Below, piece after piece: positions 8,505 through 17,217 of a DNA stretch of 64,000 nucleotides. A program made the translations under genes and the position numbers. Within the stretch, counting starts at the first letter, position 1. Every line of letters begins with the position of its first letter. The stretch covers positions 4,498,501 through 4,562,500 of the forward strand of contig NZ_CP022372.1 of the NCBI RefSeq assembly GCF_002220095.1, read 5' to 3'. The notes below the pieces were generated by a model. It made no database searches and was not told the origin of the DNA. It was given only the letters and a program-made list of their open reading frames with translations. The DNA is from Bosea sp. AS-1 (GTDB taxonomy: Bacteria > Pseudomonadota > Alphaproteobacteria > Rhizobiales > Beijerinckiaceae).

Positions 8505-11141
8505 GTGCAAGGTATCGACAAGACCCATTGGAAAACCTTTCAGGCGGCAGGCGAGACGTTCCGCCGCCTTGATGTCGCTTCGCTGGTCGGGCCGGATTTC
8601 GGTCGCCTGCCGCATGTCCTGCGGATCCTTCTGGAAAACGCGATGCGCTCGGCATCTGCCGGCGAGGGCCGCGATCTGCCGCAGGCATTTCGGGACTGGC
8701 TCGCCGATGGGCACAGCCTTGTCGAGATCCCGTTCCTCCCGAACCGGATCATGATGCACGATACGACCTGCGGCCCGGCGCTGGTCGATATCGCCGCGAT
8801 GCGGGATGTTCTGGCGGAAAACGGCCGCGACCCCGATCTCCTGACACCCCGCATTCCAGTGGATGTCTCGACCGATCATTCCTCCGGCGTCGACTTCTTC
8901 GGCCGCAAGGATGCGTTCCAGCGCAACCTCGAGAAGGAGTTCGCCCGCAATGCCGAGCGCTATCGGCTGATGAAATGGGCGGCCGCGGCCATGCCAGGCA
9001 TCCGCGTGCATCCGCCCGGGTCGGGCATCATGCACACCATCAACCTGGAGCGGCTCTCCAGCGTCGTCGTCTCGCAGAACCAGGGCGGCGAGCGCGTGGC
9101 CTTCCCGGACGCGTTGCTGGGGACCGACAGCCACACACCCACGATCAATGGGCTCGGCGTGCTCGGCTGGGGTGTTGGTGGCCTTGAAGCCGAGGGCGCA
9201 CTGTTCGGCGTGCCGGTGGTTCTCCGCATCCCGGACGTGATCGGCGTCAGGTTGACCGGCCGCTTGCAGGATGGCGTGCTGGCGACAGACCTCGCCCTGG
9301 AGGTGACCCGTGCCCTCCGCGCGCTCGGCGTGAGCGGGGATTTCGTCGAATTCTTCGGCCCCGGTGTCGCGACGCTCTCGGTCGGGGAGCGTGCCGCGAT
9401 CGCCAACATGGCCCCCGAATACGGCGCCTCGACCGGCTATTTCCCGATCGATGATGCATCGCTGACCTATCTGCGGCGGCTCGGCCGCCCGGCGAAGGCG
9501 TGCAGCCTGGTCGAAGCCTATGCCAAAGCCAGCGGTCTCTGGTTCGATCCCGGCGCAGAACCTCGTTTCACGCGAACGGTCACCATCGATCTCGACGCGA
9601 TCGAGGCCAGCGTGGCAGGTCCGCGCCGCCCGCAAGACCGGCTGGCAGCCGGCGAGACCCGCTCTGCTTTCACGCCGCCGCTCGGGCCTCCGGATGCCTT
9701 CGCCGTTCCCGACGGCGCTGTCGTGATTGCCGCGATCACGAGCTGCACCAACACGTCCGATGCGAGCCTGCTTGCGGCTGCCGGCGTCCTGGCACGAAAG
9801 GCGCGCGCCCGTGGGCTGGCGCCGCCTGCTTATGTCAAGACCTCGTTGGCGCCTGGATCCCCCACCGCCGAGCGGTTCCTCAGCCGGGCCGGCCTGCTGG
9901 ACGATCTGGAAGGGCTCGGTTTCGGGATTGTCGGCTATGGCTGCACGACCTGCATCGGCAACTCCGGAGCTTTGCCCGACGTGGTGCGAAACCAGCTCGG
10001 CCGACCGGGCTTCCGGCCACTGGCGGTCCTCTCTGGCAACCGCAATTTCCCGGGCCGCGTCCATCCTGACCTCGAAAACGGTTTCCTGGCCTCGCCTCCG
10101 CTCGTTATCGCCTTCGCGCTTGCGGGCACGGTCAACATCGACATCACGCGCGAGCCCGTCGGGTTCGACGCCGAAGGCCTGCCCGTGATGCTGCATGAGA
10201 TCTGGCCCACGGGCGCCGAAATCGACGACGCCGTCGCCTCCGGCTGGAACGTGGCGGACTTCGACGCGGCCTATCATGAGGCGGCGACACGACCGCTCTG
10301 GGTTGAGCTCGATGCGCCGAGGGGACCGCGTTTTCCATGGGCCCCGACCTCGACCTATCTGCGCAGGCCGCCCTTCGCCCGGGAGCATGGGTTGCCTCAC
10401 GCAGAGGGGTATGCCCGTCCGCTTATCGTTCTGGGAGATGATGTCACCACGGACCACATTTCGCCGGCCAACCAGATCCGGCTGGATAGCGCCGCCGGCC
10501 GACATATCGTCGCCGAAGGCGGCGACCCTGCCGATCTCAACGTCTTCGCCTCGCGGCGGGGCAATTTCGAGGTGATGATCCGCGGTGCCTTCACCAACCG
10601 GTTGGTCGTCAATCGCCTGATCCCCGCGGATGCACCGGCGGGCTACACCCGGCATGAGCCTTCCGGAGACATCGTGCCTCTGATCGAGGCCGCCGAGCGA
10701 TACGCCCGGACGAAGACGCCCCTGGTCCTTGTCGCGGGCGAGCGCTACGGGATGGGGTCTTCGCGGGACTGGGCCGCCAAGGCCGTGGCGCTGCTCGGTG
10801 TGCGCGCCGTGATCGCATCGAGCATCGAACGGATCCATCGCACGAACCTGATCGGGATGGGCATCCTGCCGCTGCTGCTTCCCGAGAGCGTCCATCCGGA
10901 CAGCCTCAACATTCGTGCCGAGGACCTCTTCGATCTCGACCTCGGCCCGGATCGCCTGACGCCGCGATGCGAGGTTCCGCTGACCATCCTGCGCCCCGAC
11001 CGCGAGCCCCTTCATCTCACGTTGCGCGCCGCGATCGAGACCTCGCTCGAAGTCACCTTGCTCAAATCAGGTGGCCTGATCCCCCACGTCCTGGGAGAGC
11101 TGCTTGGCAATCCCGAGACGGCTGTCGCAGGTGTCGCATGA
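8505..11141 (+). CDS. Aconitase-family hydratase (AcnA type)
   Basis: The 878-residue product is close in length to AcnA/IRP-type aconitases. Fe-S ligands are visible as C414 (SCTNTSD) and C480/C483 (GYGCTTCIGNSG). Other aconitase blocks include the LGTDSHTPTINGLGVLGWGVGG region, GDDVTTDHISPA and the swivelling-domain YGMGSSRDWAAK. The start is a GTG at 8505, directly after the TctC gene. Being embedded in a catabolic operon suggests a dedicated isomerase for a hydroxy-tricarboxylate other than citrate, as methylaconitase-type paralogues are in 2-methylcitrate pathways. That specificity is inference. Confidence 0.92.
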   Translation: MQGIDKTHWKTFQAAGETFRRLDVASLVGPDFGRLPHVLRILLENAMRSASAGEGRDLPQAFRDWLADGHSLVEIPFLPNRIMMHDTTCGPALVDIAAMRDVLAENGRDPDLLTPRIPVDVSTDHSSGVDFFGRKDAFQRNLEKEFARNAERYRLMKWAAAAMPGIRVHPPGSGIMHTINLERLSSVVVSQNQGGERVAFPDALLGTDSHTPTINGLGVLGWGVGGLEAEGALFGVPVVLRIPDVIGVRLTGRLQDGVLATDLALEVTRALRALGVSGDFVEFFGPGVATLSVGERAAIANMAPEYGASTGYFPIDDASLTYLRRLGRPAKACSLVEAYAKASGLWFDPGAEPRFTRTVTIDLDAIEASVAGPRRPQDRLAAGETRSAFTPPLGPPDAFAVPDGAVVIAAITSCTNTSDASLLAAAGVLARKARARGLAPPAYVKTSLAPGSPTAERFLSRAGLLDDLEGLGFGIVGYGCTTCIGNSGALPDVVRNQLGRPGFRPLAVLSGNRNFPGRVHPDLENGFLASPPLVIAFALAGTVNIDITREPVGFDAEGLPVMLHEIWPTGAEIDDAVASGWNVADFDAAYHEAATRPLWVELDAPRGPRFPWAPTSTYLRRPPFAREHGLPHAEGYARPLIVLGDDVTTDHISPANQIRLDSAAGRHIVAEGGDPADLNVFASRRGNFEVMIRGAFTNRLVVNRLIPADAPAGYTRHEPSGDIVPLIEAAERYARTKTPLVLVAGERYGMGSSRDWAAKAVALLGVRAVIASSIERIHRTNLIGMGILPLLLPESVHPDSLNIRAEDLFDLDLGPDRLTPRCEVPLTILRPDREPLHLTLRAAIETSLEVTLLKSGGLIPHVLGELLGNPETAVAGVA

Positions 11142-12007
11142 CCGGCGTCGTGACCATTCCCCCCGGCGCATGCGATTGCCACGTCCATCTGTTCGGGCCG
11201 GCTGAAGCCTTTCCTTTCGCGGAATCGCGCGTCTACACGCCGGGGAACGCCCAAGAGGATGCCCTGCTGGCTCTTCATGAGAGGCTCGGCATTTCCCGGG
11301 TCGTCCTGGTTCAACCCAGCCCCTACGGTTCGGACAACAGCCGACTCCTCGCGGGCCTTGCGAGGCTGGGCTCGCGAGCTCGCGCCGTCGCCGTCATCGA
11401 AGCCGACACTCCCGAGAAAACGCTGACGCGGCTGTCGAAGGCCGGCGTTCGGGGCCTGCGCCTGAATGTCGATACGCATGGCGTCTCCGACCCGGAGGTC
11501 ATCTGGGCAAGCCTGAGCAAGGCATCCGCCCGCTGCGCGAGCCTCCGCTGGCATACGCAGATCCTGACGCGACTCTCCGTCATCGAGGCGTTGGAGCGGC
11601 ACATGGCAAAACTGCCCGCACCGCTGGTGATCGACCATTTCGGTCGACCGGACATCGACCAAGGCGTCGGGCAGCCGGGCTTTCCGTCACTCTTGCGATT
11701 GATGCGAACCGGCCAAGTCTGGGTGAAGCTCTCCTCGATCGGCCGGCTTTGTGGCGCCGATCAGGATCGGATCGCACCGTTCGTTCAAGCGCTGGTCGAT
11801 GCCGGCGCGGATCGGCTGATCTGGGGCTCGGACTGGCCGCATACGGGAGGCGGAAGAGGCGGACGGCCCGCCTCCGCCGTCGAACCCTTCGCGCAGGTCG
11901 ACGACACGGAATCGCTGGCGGCTCTTGCGCGGGCTGTCGGCGATGCCGCCACGCTTCGCCGGATCCTGGTCGACAACCCCGCGCAACTCTACGGATTTGA
12001 GGGATGA
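11138..12007 (+). CDS. Amidohydrolase family 2 protein, 2-pyrone-4,6-dicarboxylate hydrolase-like
   Basis: The ATG at 11138 overlaps the aconitase stop (ATGA), giving 289 residues; the longer upstream frame is spurious. The metal-binding HxH is at H15 and H17 (CDCHVHLFGP), with later DHFGRPD and WGSDWPH (D232) motifs, the layout of LigI-type metal-dependent lactonases. LigI opens 2-pyrone-4,6-dicarboxylate to oxalomesaconate, so a lactone or enol-lactone of a polycarboxylate is a reasonable substrate class. It probably feeds the aconitase-family enzyme. Exact substrate unknown. Confidence 0.88.
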   Translation: MTGVVTIPPGACDCHVHLFGPAEAFPFAESRVYTPGNAQEDALLALHERLGISRVVLVQPSPYGSDNSRLLAGLARLGSRARAVAVIEADTPEKTLTRLSKAGVRGLRLNVDTHGVSDPEVIWASLSKASARCASLRWHTQILTRLSVIEALERHMAKLPAPLVIDHFGRPDIDQGVGQPGFPSLLRLMRTGQVWVKLSSIGRLCGADQDRIAPFVQALVDAGADRLIWGSDWPHTGGGRGGRPASAVEPFAQVDDTESLAALARAVGDAATLRRILVDNPAQLYGFEG

Positions 12008-12792
12008 TGAAGCCTTTCGACACGCCCGCCGAGCTGGCGAGTTCCGATCTCGACCTCGTCGTCTGCGGCTTCCCCGGCAAATCAGCCTGTCATGGCGGGC
12101 TCGGCTGGAGCACCGTGGCGATGCTACGGCAAGGAGATCGGGTCGCGCTTGTCGATGCCGGCAATTTCGGAATGCGCAAACTGCTGATCGAGCAGCTGGA
12201 TCAAAGGGGCCTGAAGCCGTCTCAGGTCACCGATCTTCTGCTGACCCATTCTCACTACGACCACTCGGTCAACTGGACGCTGTTCCGCGATGCGCGGATC
12301 GTGGTTGGCGCGGTCGAGATGGATTGGGCGCTCACGGTTCCCTGGGGAGAGACGCCGGTCCCGGAGCTCTATGTCCGGGCCCTTTCCGATTGGCCGACCT
12401 GCCACAGGGTCGAGGACGGCGCCGAGGTCTTTCCCGGGATGACGGCGCATCTGGCGCCCGGCCACACGCCAGGCTGCCTGATCTTCCATTGGCGCACGCC
12501 CGCCCGGGACATCATCTTCACGGGCGATGCGGCCAAGAACCGGGCCGAGCTGATCTCGCGCGACACCGACATGACCTATGACGCTGCGGTCAGCCGCGCG
12601 ACGATCGATATGATCTGGAAGAGATGGCGCGAACGGCCCGGCACCGTGGTGGTACCGGGACACGATCTGCCGATGCTTCTGGACGGCGACGAGCCGCGCT
12701 ATCTCGGCAAGCGGCGCGCCTCGATCAGAGCCTGGTTTGGGAAGGATATCGCGACCCTCACCGAGTTGGATCTGACCACCGATCGCGCTTGA
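12004..12792 (+). CDS. MBL-fold metallo-hydrolase
   Basis: The 262-residue cytoplasmic hydrolase has the binuclear metal signature THSHYDH (H82, H84, D86, H87), the next histidine in APGHTPG (H154), an FTGDAAK block and a final VPGHD motif. Its start overlaps the amidohydrolase stop by ATGA. It closes the operon and lies tail to tail with rfbB. The substrate class (lactone, thioester or ester) cannot be told from the fold. The operon position suggests hydrolysis of an intermediate of the same pathway. Confidence 0.9.
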   Translation: MMKPFDTPAELASSDLDLVVCGFPGKSACHGGLGWSTVAMLRQGDRVALVDAGNFGMRKLLIEQLDQRGLKPSQVTDLLLTHSHYDHSVNWTLFRDARIVVGAVEMDWALTVPWGETPVPELYVRALSDWPTCHRVEDGAEVFPGMTAHLAPGHTPGCLIFHWRTPARDIIFTGDAAKNRAELISRDTDMTYDAAVSRATIDMIWKRWRERPGTVVVPGHDLPMLLDGDEPRYLGKRRASIRAWFGKDIATLTELDLTTDRA

Positions 12793-12845
12793 GGGCGACC
12801 GGCATCGGCGCCGCCTGTCGACGCAGCCCCCCTCGGCTCGCTCAG

Positions 12846-13901
12846 TCAGGCGATACCGAGCCGTTCTCCGCGATAGCGGCCGGCACGGATGTCGCTCCAC
12901 CATGCCTGATTGGCCAGATACCAGGCGATGGTTTCCCTCAGCCCGGTTTCGAAATCGTATCGCGGCCGCCAGCCGAGCTCGCGCTCGATCTTGCCGGCGT
13001 CGATCGCATAGCGCGCATCATGGCCGGGCCGGTCGGTGACGAAGGTGATCAGCCGCTCCCGCGTCCCGGCCGGGTCGGGCCGGATCTCGTCGAGGATGGC
13101 GCAGACGCGCCGCACCACCGCGATATTGGCCATCTCGCTGCGCCCGCCGATGGCGTAGGTCTCCCCCGGCCGCCCGCGCTCCGCCACCGTCAGCAGCGCC
13201 TCGGCATGGTCCTCGACATAGAGCCAGTCGCGGACATTGCGCCCGTCGCCATAGACCGGCAGCGCCTTGCCCTCCAGCGCATTGAGGATCATCAGCGGGA
13301 TCAGCTTCTCGGGGAAGTGATACGGCCCGTAATTGTTGGAGCAGTTCGTCACCAGCGTCGGCAGGCCATAGGTGTGGTGCCAGGCCCGCACGAGGTGGTC
13401 GGACGCCGCCTTCGAGGCCGAATAGGGCGAGTTCGGCTGATAGGCCGTCGCCTCGTGGAAGAGCCCCTCGGCGCCGAGCGAGCCGAAGACCTCGTCGGTC
13501 GAGATATGGTGGAAGCGGAAGCGCGCCTTCGCCTCCCCTTCCAGCCCGCGCCAGTGGCGCAGTGCCTCCTGCAGCAGGGTGAAGGTGCCGACGATGTTGG
13601 TGTCGATGAAGGCCGCCGGCCCGTCGATCGAGCGGTCGACATGGCTCTCGGCCGCCAGATGCATCACGATATCGGGCCGGAACTGCGCCAGGATCGCGCG
13701 CATCCGCTCGCCATCACCGATATCGGTATGCTCGAAGCGATAGCGCCCGCTGCCCGAGACCGGCGCCAGCGAGGCCAGGTTCCCGGCATAGGTCAGCTTG
13801 TCGACCACGCAGACCTCATGCGCCGTCGCCTCAATCAGCCGGCGAACCACCGCAGAGCCGATGAAACCCGCCCCACCCGTCACAAGAAAACGAAGGCTCA
13901 A
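12846..13901 (-). CDS. rfbB: dTDP-glucose 4,6-dehydratase
   Basis: The 351-residue product is a short-chain extended SDR with GGAGFIGS at the N-terminus, [17 protein letters not shown] and STDEVFGSL (catalytic DE pair) blocks, [15 protein letters not shown] (YxxxK) and [15 protein letters not shown]. These identify RfbB/RmlB, which makes dTDP-4-keto-6-deoxyglucose from dTDP-glucose. Its partner rfbA lies 2.4 kb to the right on the same strand, separated by the oppositely oriented DUF6502-DUF5666 cassette. rfbC and rfbD are not in the window, so whether the end product is dTDP-rhamnose or another 6-deoxyhexose is open. Confidence 0.95.
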   Translation of the reverse strand: MSLRFLVTGGAGFIGSAVVRRLIEATAHEVCVVDKLTYAGNLASLAPVSGSGRYRFEHTDIGDGERMRAILAQFRPDIVMHLAAESHVDRSIDGPAAFIDTNIVGTFTLLQEALRHWRGLEGEAKARFRFHHISTDEVFGSLGAEGLFHEATAYQPNSPYSASKAASDHLVRAWHHTYGLPTLVTNCSNNYGPYHFPEKLIPLMILNALEGKALPVYGDGRNVRDWLYVEDHAEALLTVAERGRPGETYAIGGRSEMANIAVVRRVCAILDEIRPDPAGTRERLITFVTDRPGHDARYAIDAGKIERELGWRPRYDFETGLRETIAWYLANQAWWSDIRAGRYRGERLGIA

Positions 13902-14174
13902 CAGATCCCCCTTTTAAAACCAGCGCCGCACGTGCCGGAGCTTCAGCCATGGTGAAACAGCGTTCTCGACGTGGAACAAGCCGGAAGCCTCACGGCCTGA
14001 GCATGCCATTCAGCAGGAACATCACGTAAGGCGTCGAAAGCGCGAGGGCACAACAGAAGCTTCGCCGCAGCATTGCGACGGCTTCCGAACGCCTCGTGAC
14101 GTAGTCGAGGAGGTCGCGCGGTCCGGGCCGATGGCTGAGGTGGGTCGATGATGGGTACATTGAAACGCAAATTT

Positions 14175-14197
14175 TATGTGGGAACTATTCCCACATA
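14175..14197. promoter_or_regulatory. Palindromic operator GTGGG-N7-CCCAC, copy 1
   Basis: A perfect inverted repeat with 10-bp arms (TATGTGGGAA and its complement) around a 3-nt centre. The GTGGG-N7-CCCAC core is at 14178-14194. It is one of four equally spaced palindromes in the locus and lies in the 377-bp gap between rfbB and the DUF6502 gene, so it could serve either or both. Confidence 0.6.
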
Positions 14198-14237
14198 ATG
14201 CAATCTCGCGCCGCCCGCAATACCTCGCCATAAAAAT

Positions 14238-14254
14238 GTGGGATTGTGTCCCAC
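14238..14254. promoter_or_regulatory. Palindromic operator GTGGG-N7-CCCAC, copy 2
   Basis: The core GTGGG, seven bases, CCCAC starts exactly 60 bp after the core of copy 1 and ends 24 nt before the ATG of the DUF6502 gene. That places it where a repressor would block transcription or initiation of that gene. Confidence 0.6.
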
Positions 14255-14278
14255 TTAGATTGGAGCTAACTGGAATGG

Positions 14279-15118
14279 ATGACGGATGCAGCTCCTGGCC
14301 CCGCCGCTGACAAGCTTTACCCGCCATTGGCGCGGCTGTTGCGGCCACTTGTCCGTCTCTGCATTCGCGCCGGCATGACCTTCCCCGCGCTGAGCCAGCT
14401 CCTGCGGGAGCTTTACGTCAATGTGGCGGAGTACGACTTTGCCTTGCCCGGAAAGGAGCAGACCGACAGCCGTGTCAGCCTGCTGACCGGCATCCACCGC
14501 AAGGAGGTGAGCCGGCTGCGTGGTGCTGGCGCTCCCGTCAATGCCGTGCCGGCAGCGGTCTCCCGGACCGGCGCCATCATCGCGCACTGGCTGGCCTCGC
14601 CACGCTTCTGCGACGCAGCCGGAACTCCCCTGCCCCTGCCACGCAATGCAGAAGGATCGTCCCCGTCCTTCGAGGAACTGGTGTCATCCGTCACACGAGA
14701 CGTAAGGCCCCGTGCCGTGCTCGATGAATGGCTCGACCGCCGGATCGTCACGATCGATACGGAAGACCATATCGTGCTGGCGGAGGCGGCCTTCATCCCG
14801 CAGCACGGCGACGACGAGAAGCTGTATTATTTCGGCCGAAACCTGCACGACCACATTGCGGCGGCGGCGGCGAACGTCCTCGGCTCCAAGCCGGCCTTCC
14901 TCGAGCGCTCGGTTCACTATGACGGCCTTTCCGCCGAGCTGGCCGAACGGCTCGAAGCCCGCTCGCGCGAACTCGCCCTCGAAATGCTGCAGCGCATCAA
15001 CCGTGAGGCTCACGTTGCCAGCGAGACGGACCGCGGCGGCGAGCATCGCTGGAATTGCGGGGTCTATGTTTTCCGCGAGCGCGATAGCCGCGCGAGCGAC
15101 GAAAGCAACCTGGCATGA
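14279..15118 (+). CDS. DUF6502 family protein, putative DNA-binding N-terminus
   Basis: The 279-residue soluble protein is recognised as DUF6502-like from its opening LARLLRPLVRLCIRAGMTFPALSQLLRE pattern. Residues about 32-85 look like a winged helix: a first helix pair (FPALSQLLRELYVNVAEYDF) and a second (SRVSLLTGIHRKEVSRLR) that resembles a recognition helix. The C-terminal half is helical and unassigned. The gene overlaps the DUF5666 gene by ATGA, and two palindromic operators lie just upstream. A transcriptional-regulator role is inference. It is inserted between rfbB and rfbA in the opposite orientation. Confidence 0.8.
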   Translation: MTDAAPGPAADKLYPPLARLLRPLVRLCIRAGMTFPALSQLLRELYVNVAEYDFALPGKEQTDSRVSLLTGIHRKEVSRLRGAGAPVNAVPAAVSRTGAIIAHWLASPRFCDAAGTPLPLPRNAEGSSPSFEELVSSVTRDVRPRAVLDEWLDRRIVTIDTEDHIVLAEAAFIPQHGDDEKLYYFGRNLHDHIAAAAANVLGSKPAFLERSVHYDGLSAELAERLEARSRELALEMLQRINREAHVASETDRGGEHRWNCGVYVFRERDSRASDESNLA

Positions 15119-16263
15119 CAAGGCGTTTTGCATTGACGCGCCGGGCGATGCTCGCCGCGCTCGGCGCAATGGCGGCTTCACAGCGTCATGCGCTTGCCGC
15201 GCCGGAGCGACCGCGCGACGTCGGTATCGGTGGCACCGGCGTCGTACCGGAAGGACAGGGGGGAAGCGACCGCGGCATCGGCGGCACAGGCTTCACCGGG
15301 ACGATCCAGCGCTTCGGCAGCATTTTCGTGAACGACAGGCGCATCGCCTATGAACCGGACGTCCCGGTGACGATCGACGGGCTGAGACAGAGCGTGCGTG
15401 ACCTGCGGATCGGCCATGTCGTGCGCGTTGTGGCACGCCCCGACCGGACCGGGCTCATCACGGATGCGATCGATGTGGACAGCGAAGTCGTTGGTCCGAT
15501 TACAGCGATCCATCCCGGCGCCATCGAGGTCCTTGGCCAGAAGGTCCTCGTCGGGGGAGCCAAATCGCGCAGATCGTGGCGCAAGGGCCAGCACGTGGCC
15601 GTCAGCGGCCTGCGCCGGCTCGACGGCGCGATTGCCGCCAGCCTGATCGAGCCTCGCGAGCGGGGTCCGTCGCGCGTTCTCGGGATTCTCGAGCGGGACG
15701 AGGATGGCTTCTGGATCGGAGGGTTGAAGCTGCTTCAAGCCGATGAGGCCTATCTTGGCCGGCGTGTACTCGTGACGGGGCGCCTTGGACGCGGAGGCTT
15801 CCTGCCCGCCGGCATCGAGAACGCTCCCCCGGTTTCAGCAGCGGGCTCCGTCTCGATCGAAAGCTATATCCAGTCTCGCGATGGACGGTTGCTGCTCGGG
15901 TCCGGCCTCTCCGTGCGCAACGATGCCTTCGCGGCCGATCTCTCCCCCTGGGCGGACGTTCGTGCCGTTCTCGACGGTCGCCTGGGCCTGGATGGCGAAC
16001 TTCAGGTGGACGATATCCGCTTCGCCCGTCCGGGTGGCGAAGGCGGGGGGAATTCTGGCCCCCACGGTCCGAGCGGGTTCGGACCAGGTCGAGCTGGGCC
16101 TGGGCCGGGCCCCGCCGGACGGGGCGGGTTCGGCCCGGGCGGCGGCGCCCCCGGAGGCGGCGGCCCCGGTGGAGGACCCGGAGGCGGCGGTCCCGGAGGT
16201 GGAGGCTCCGGACCGGGAGGCGGTGGTTCAGGCGGCACTGGAGGCGGTGGACCGGGCCGCTAA
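15115..16263 (+). CDS. DUF5666 domain protein with Tat-like signal and Gly/Pro-rich tail
   Basis: The 382-residue protein starts within the DUF6502 stop codon. The N-terminus MTRRFALTRRAMLAALGAMA carries twin arginines and a hydrophobic core ending near the ALAAPE site, so export is likely. Residues about 60-310 contain successive DUF5666-type beta modules (GTIQRFGSIFVNDRRI, GPITAIHPGAIEVLGQKVLV). The last 70 or so residues are almost only Gly and Pro with a few Arg, Ser and Phe. The function of DUF5666 proteins is unknown to me. Pairing with DUF6502 suggests an envelope protein under control of its upstream partner. Confidence 0.82.
   Translation: MTRRFALTRRAMLAALGAMAASQRHALAAPERPRDVGIGGTGVVPEGQGGSDRGIGGTGFTGTIQRFGSIFVNDRRIAYEPDVPVTIDGLRQSVRDLRIGHVVRVVARPDRTGLITDAIDVDSEVVGPITAIHPGAIEVLGQKVLVGGAKSRRSWRKGQHVAVSGLRRLDGAIAASLIEPRERGPSRVLGILERDEDGFWIGGLKLLQADEAYLGRRVLVTGRLGRGGFLPAGIENAPPVSAAGSVSIESYIQSRDGRLLLGSGLSVRNDAFAADLSPWADVRAVLDGRLGLDGELQVDDIRFARPGGEGGGNSGPHGPSGFGPGRAGPGPGPAGRGGFGPGGGAPGGGGPGGGPGGGGPGGGGSGPGGGGSGGTGGGGPGR
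16087..16260 (+). repeat. Low-complexity GGN-rich coding repeat (Gly/Pro tail)
   Basis: Irregular tandem units of the type GGAGGCGGC/GGTCCCGGA encode GGGPGG-like peptide repeats at the C-terminus of the DUF5666 protein. The units are short and imperfect, so length polymorphism by slippage is plausible. The antisense strand is open and proline-rich only because of this composition. Confidence 0.8.
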
Positions 16264-16276
16264 TGCCGAGCGCACA

Positions 16277-17149
16277 TCAGGCTTGCTCGGCTGCGATGGC
16301 CAGGAGTTTGCGGCCATAGTCCGTCTTGCCGAGCGCGGCTCCTCTTTCACTGAGTTCGGCGAGCGAGATGAAGCCCTGCTGGAAGGCAATCTCCTCGAGA
16401 CCAGCGACGAGCTGTCCCTGGCGCTTCTGAATCGTGCGGACGAACTCGCCGGCCTCCAGCAGGCTGTCATGGGTGCCCATGTCGAGCCAGGTGTAACCCC
16501 GCGACATGCACTCGACGTGGAGATCACCGGCTCGCAGATAGGCCTCGTTGATATCGGTGATCTCCAGTTCTCCGCGCGCGGACGGCTTGATGCCGGCAGC
16601 TATATCCAGGACCCGGTTGTCGTAGAAATAGAGGCCGGTCACCGCCCAGCGCGACTGCGGGAGTGCGGGCTTCTCGGCGAGGTGCACCGGACGGCCCGTG
16701 GCGTCGAGCGTAACGACACCGTAGCGCTCCGGATCGTCGACGGCATAGGCAAAGATCGTCGCCCCGCTTGGCCGCGATCGCGTGCGAGCCAGCATGTCGT
16801 GCAGGCCGGCGCCAAAGAAGATGTTGTCGCCCAGCACCAGTGCGACGCTGTCCTCGCCGACGAAATCGCGCCCGATGATGAAAGCCTGCGCCAGACCCTC
16901 CGGATACGGCTGCACAGCGTAACTCATCGTCAGCCCGAAGCCGGAGCCATTCCCAAACAGGGAAACGTAGTTGTAGAGGTCGTCGGGAGTCGAGATGATC
17001 AGGATTTCGTCGATGCCGGCCTGCATCAGGACCGAGACCGGATAATAGATCATCGGCTTGTCGTAGACAGGGACGAGCTGCTTGTTCACGGCGAGCGTTG
17101 CGGGATGGAGACGCGAGCCGGTGCCGCCCGCCAATACGATGCCTTTCAT
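16277..17149 (-). CDS. rfbA: Glucose-1-phosphate thymidylyltransferase
   Basis: The 290-residue product has the full RfbA/RmlA pattern: GIVLAGGTGSRLHPAT at residues 4-19, NKQLVPVYDKPMIYYPVS, LGDNIFFG and EKPALPQSRWAVTGLYFYD. It condenses dTTP with glucose 1-phosphate to dTDP-glucose, the substrate of RfbB. It is transcribed leftward after the glycosyltransferase and ABC exporter genes and ends 13 nt from the convergent DUF5666 gene. Confidence 0.96.
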   Translation of the reverse strand: MKGIVLAGGTGSRLHPATLAVNKQLVPVYDKPMIYYPVSVLMQAGIDEILIISTPDDLYNYVSLFGNGSGFGLTMSYAVQPYPEGLAQAFIIGRDFVGEDSVALVLGDNIFFGAGLHDMLARTRSRPSGATIFAYAVDDPERYGVVTLDATGRPVHLAEKPALPQSRWAVTGLYFYDNRVLDIAAGIKPSARGELEITDINEAYLRAGDLHVECMSRGYTWLDMGTHDSLLEAGEFVRTIQKRQGQLVAGLEEIAFQQGFISLAELSERGAALGKTDYGRKLLAIAAEQA

Positions 17150-17217
17150 GATTTCCTCGAAATTTCAGCTTGTGGAGCTCAAGGTCGGATCAGCCGCGCC
17201 GGAGGGGCGCGCGGACG

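Noticed and set aside
8487..11015. 842-codon open frame on the minus strand
   Set aside because: It is antisense to the aconitase gene, whose Fe-S and substrate motifs are complete. The frame is a GC-skew shadow with no recognisable protein motif.
12624..13955. 443-codon plus-strand frame across rfbB
   Set aside because: RfbB on the other strand is unmistakable. The shadow frame lacks a plausible start signal and motifs.
16002..16238. Proline-rich minus-strand ORF resembling a PPPGP repeat protein
   Set aside because: It is only the complement of the glycine-rich tail of the DUF5666 gene.
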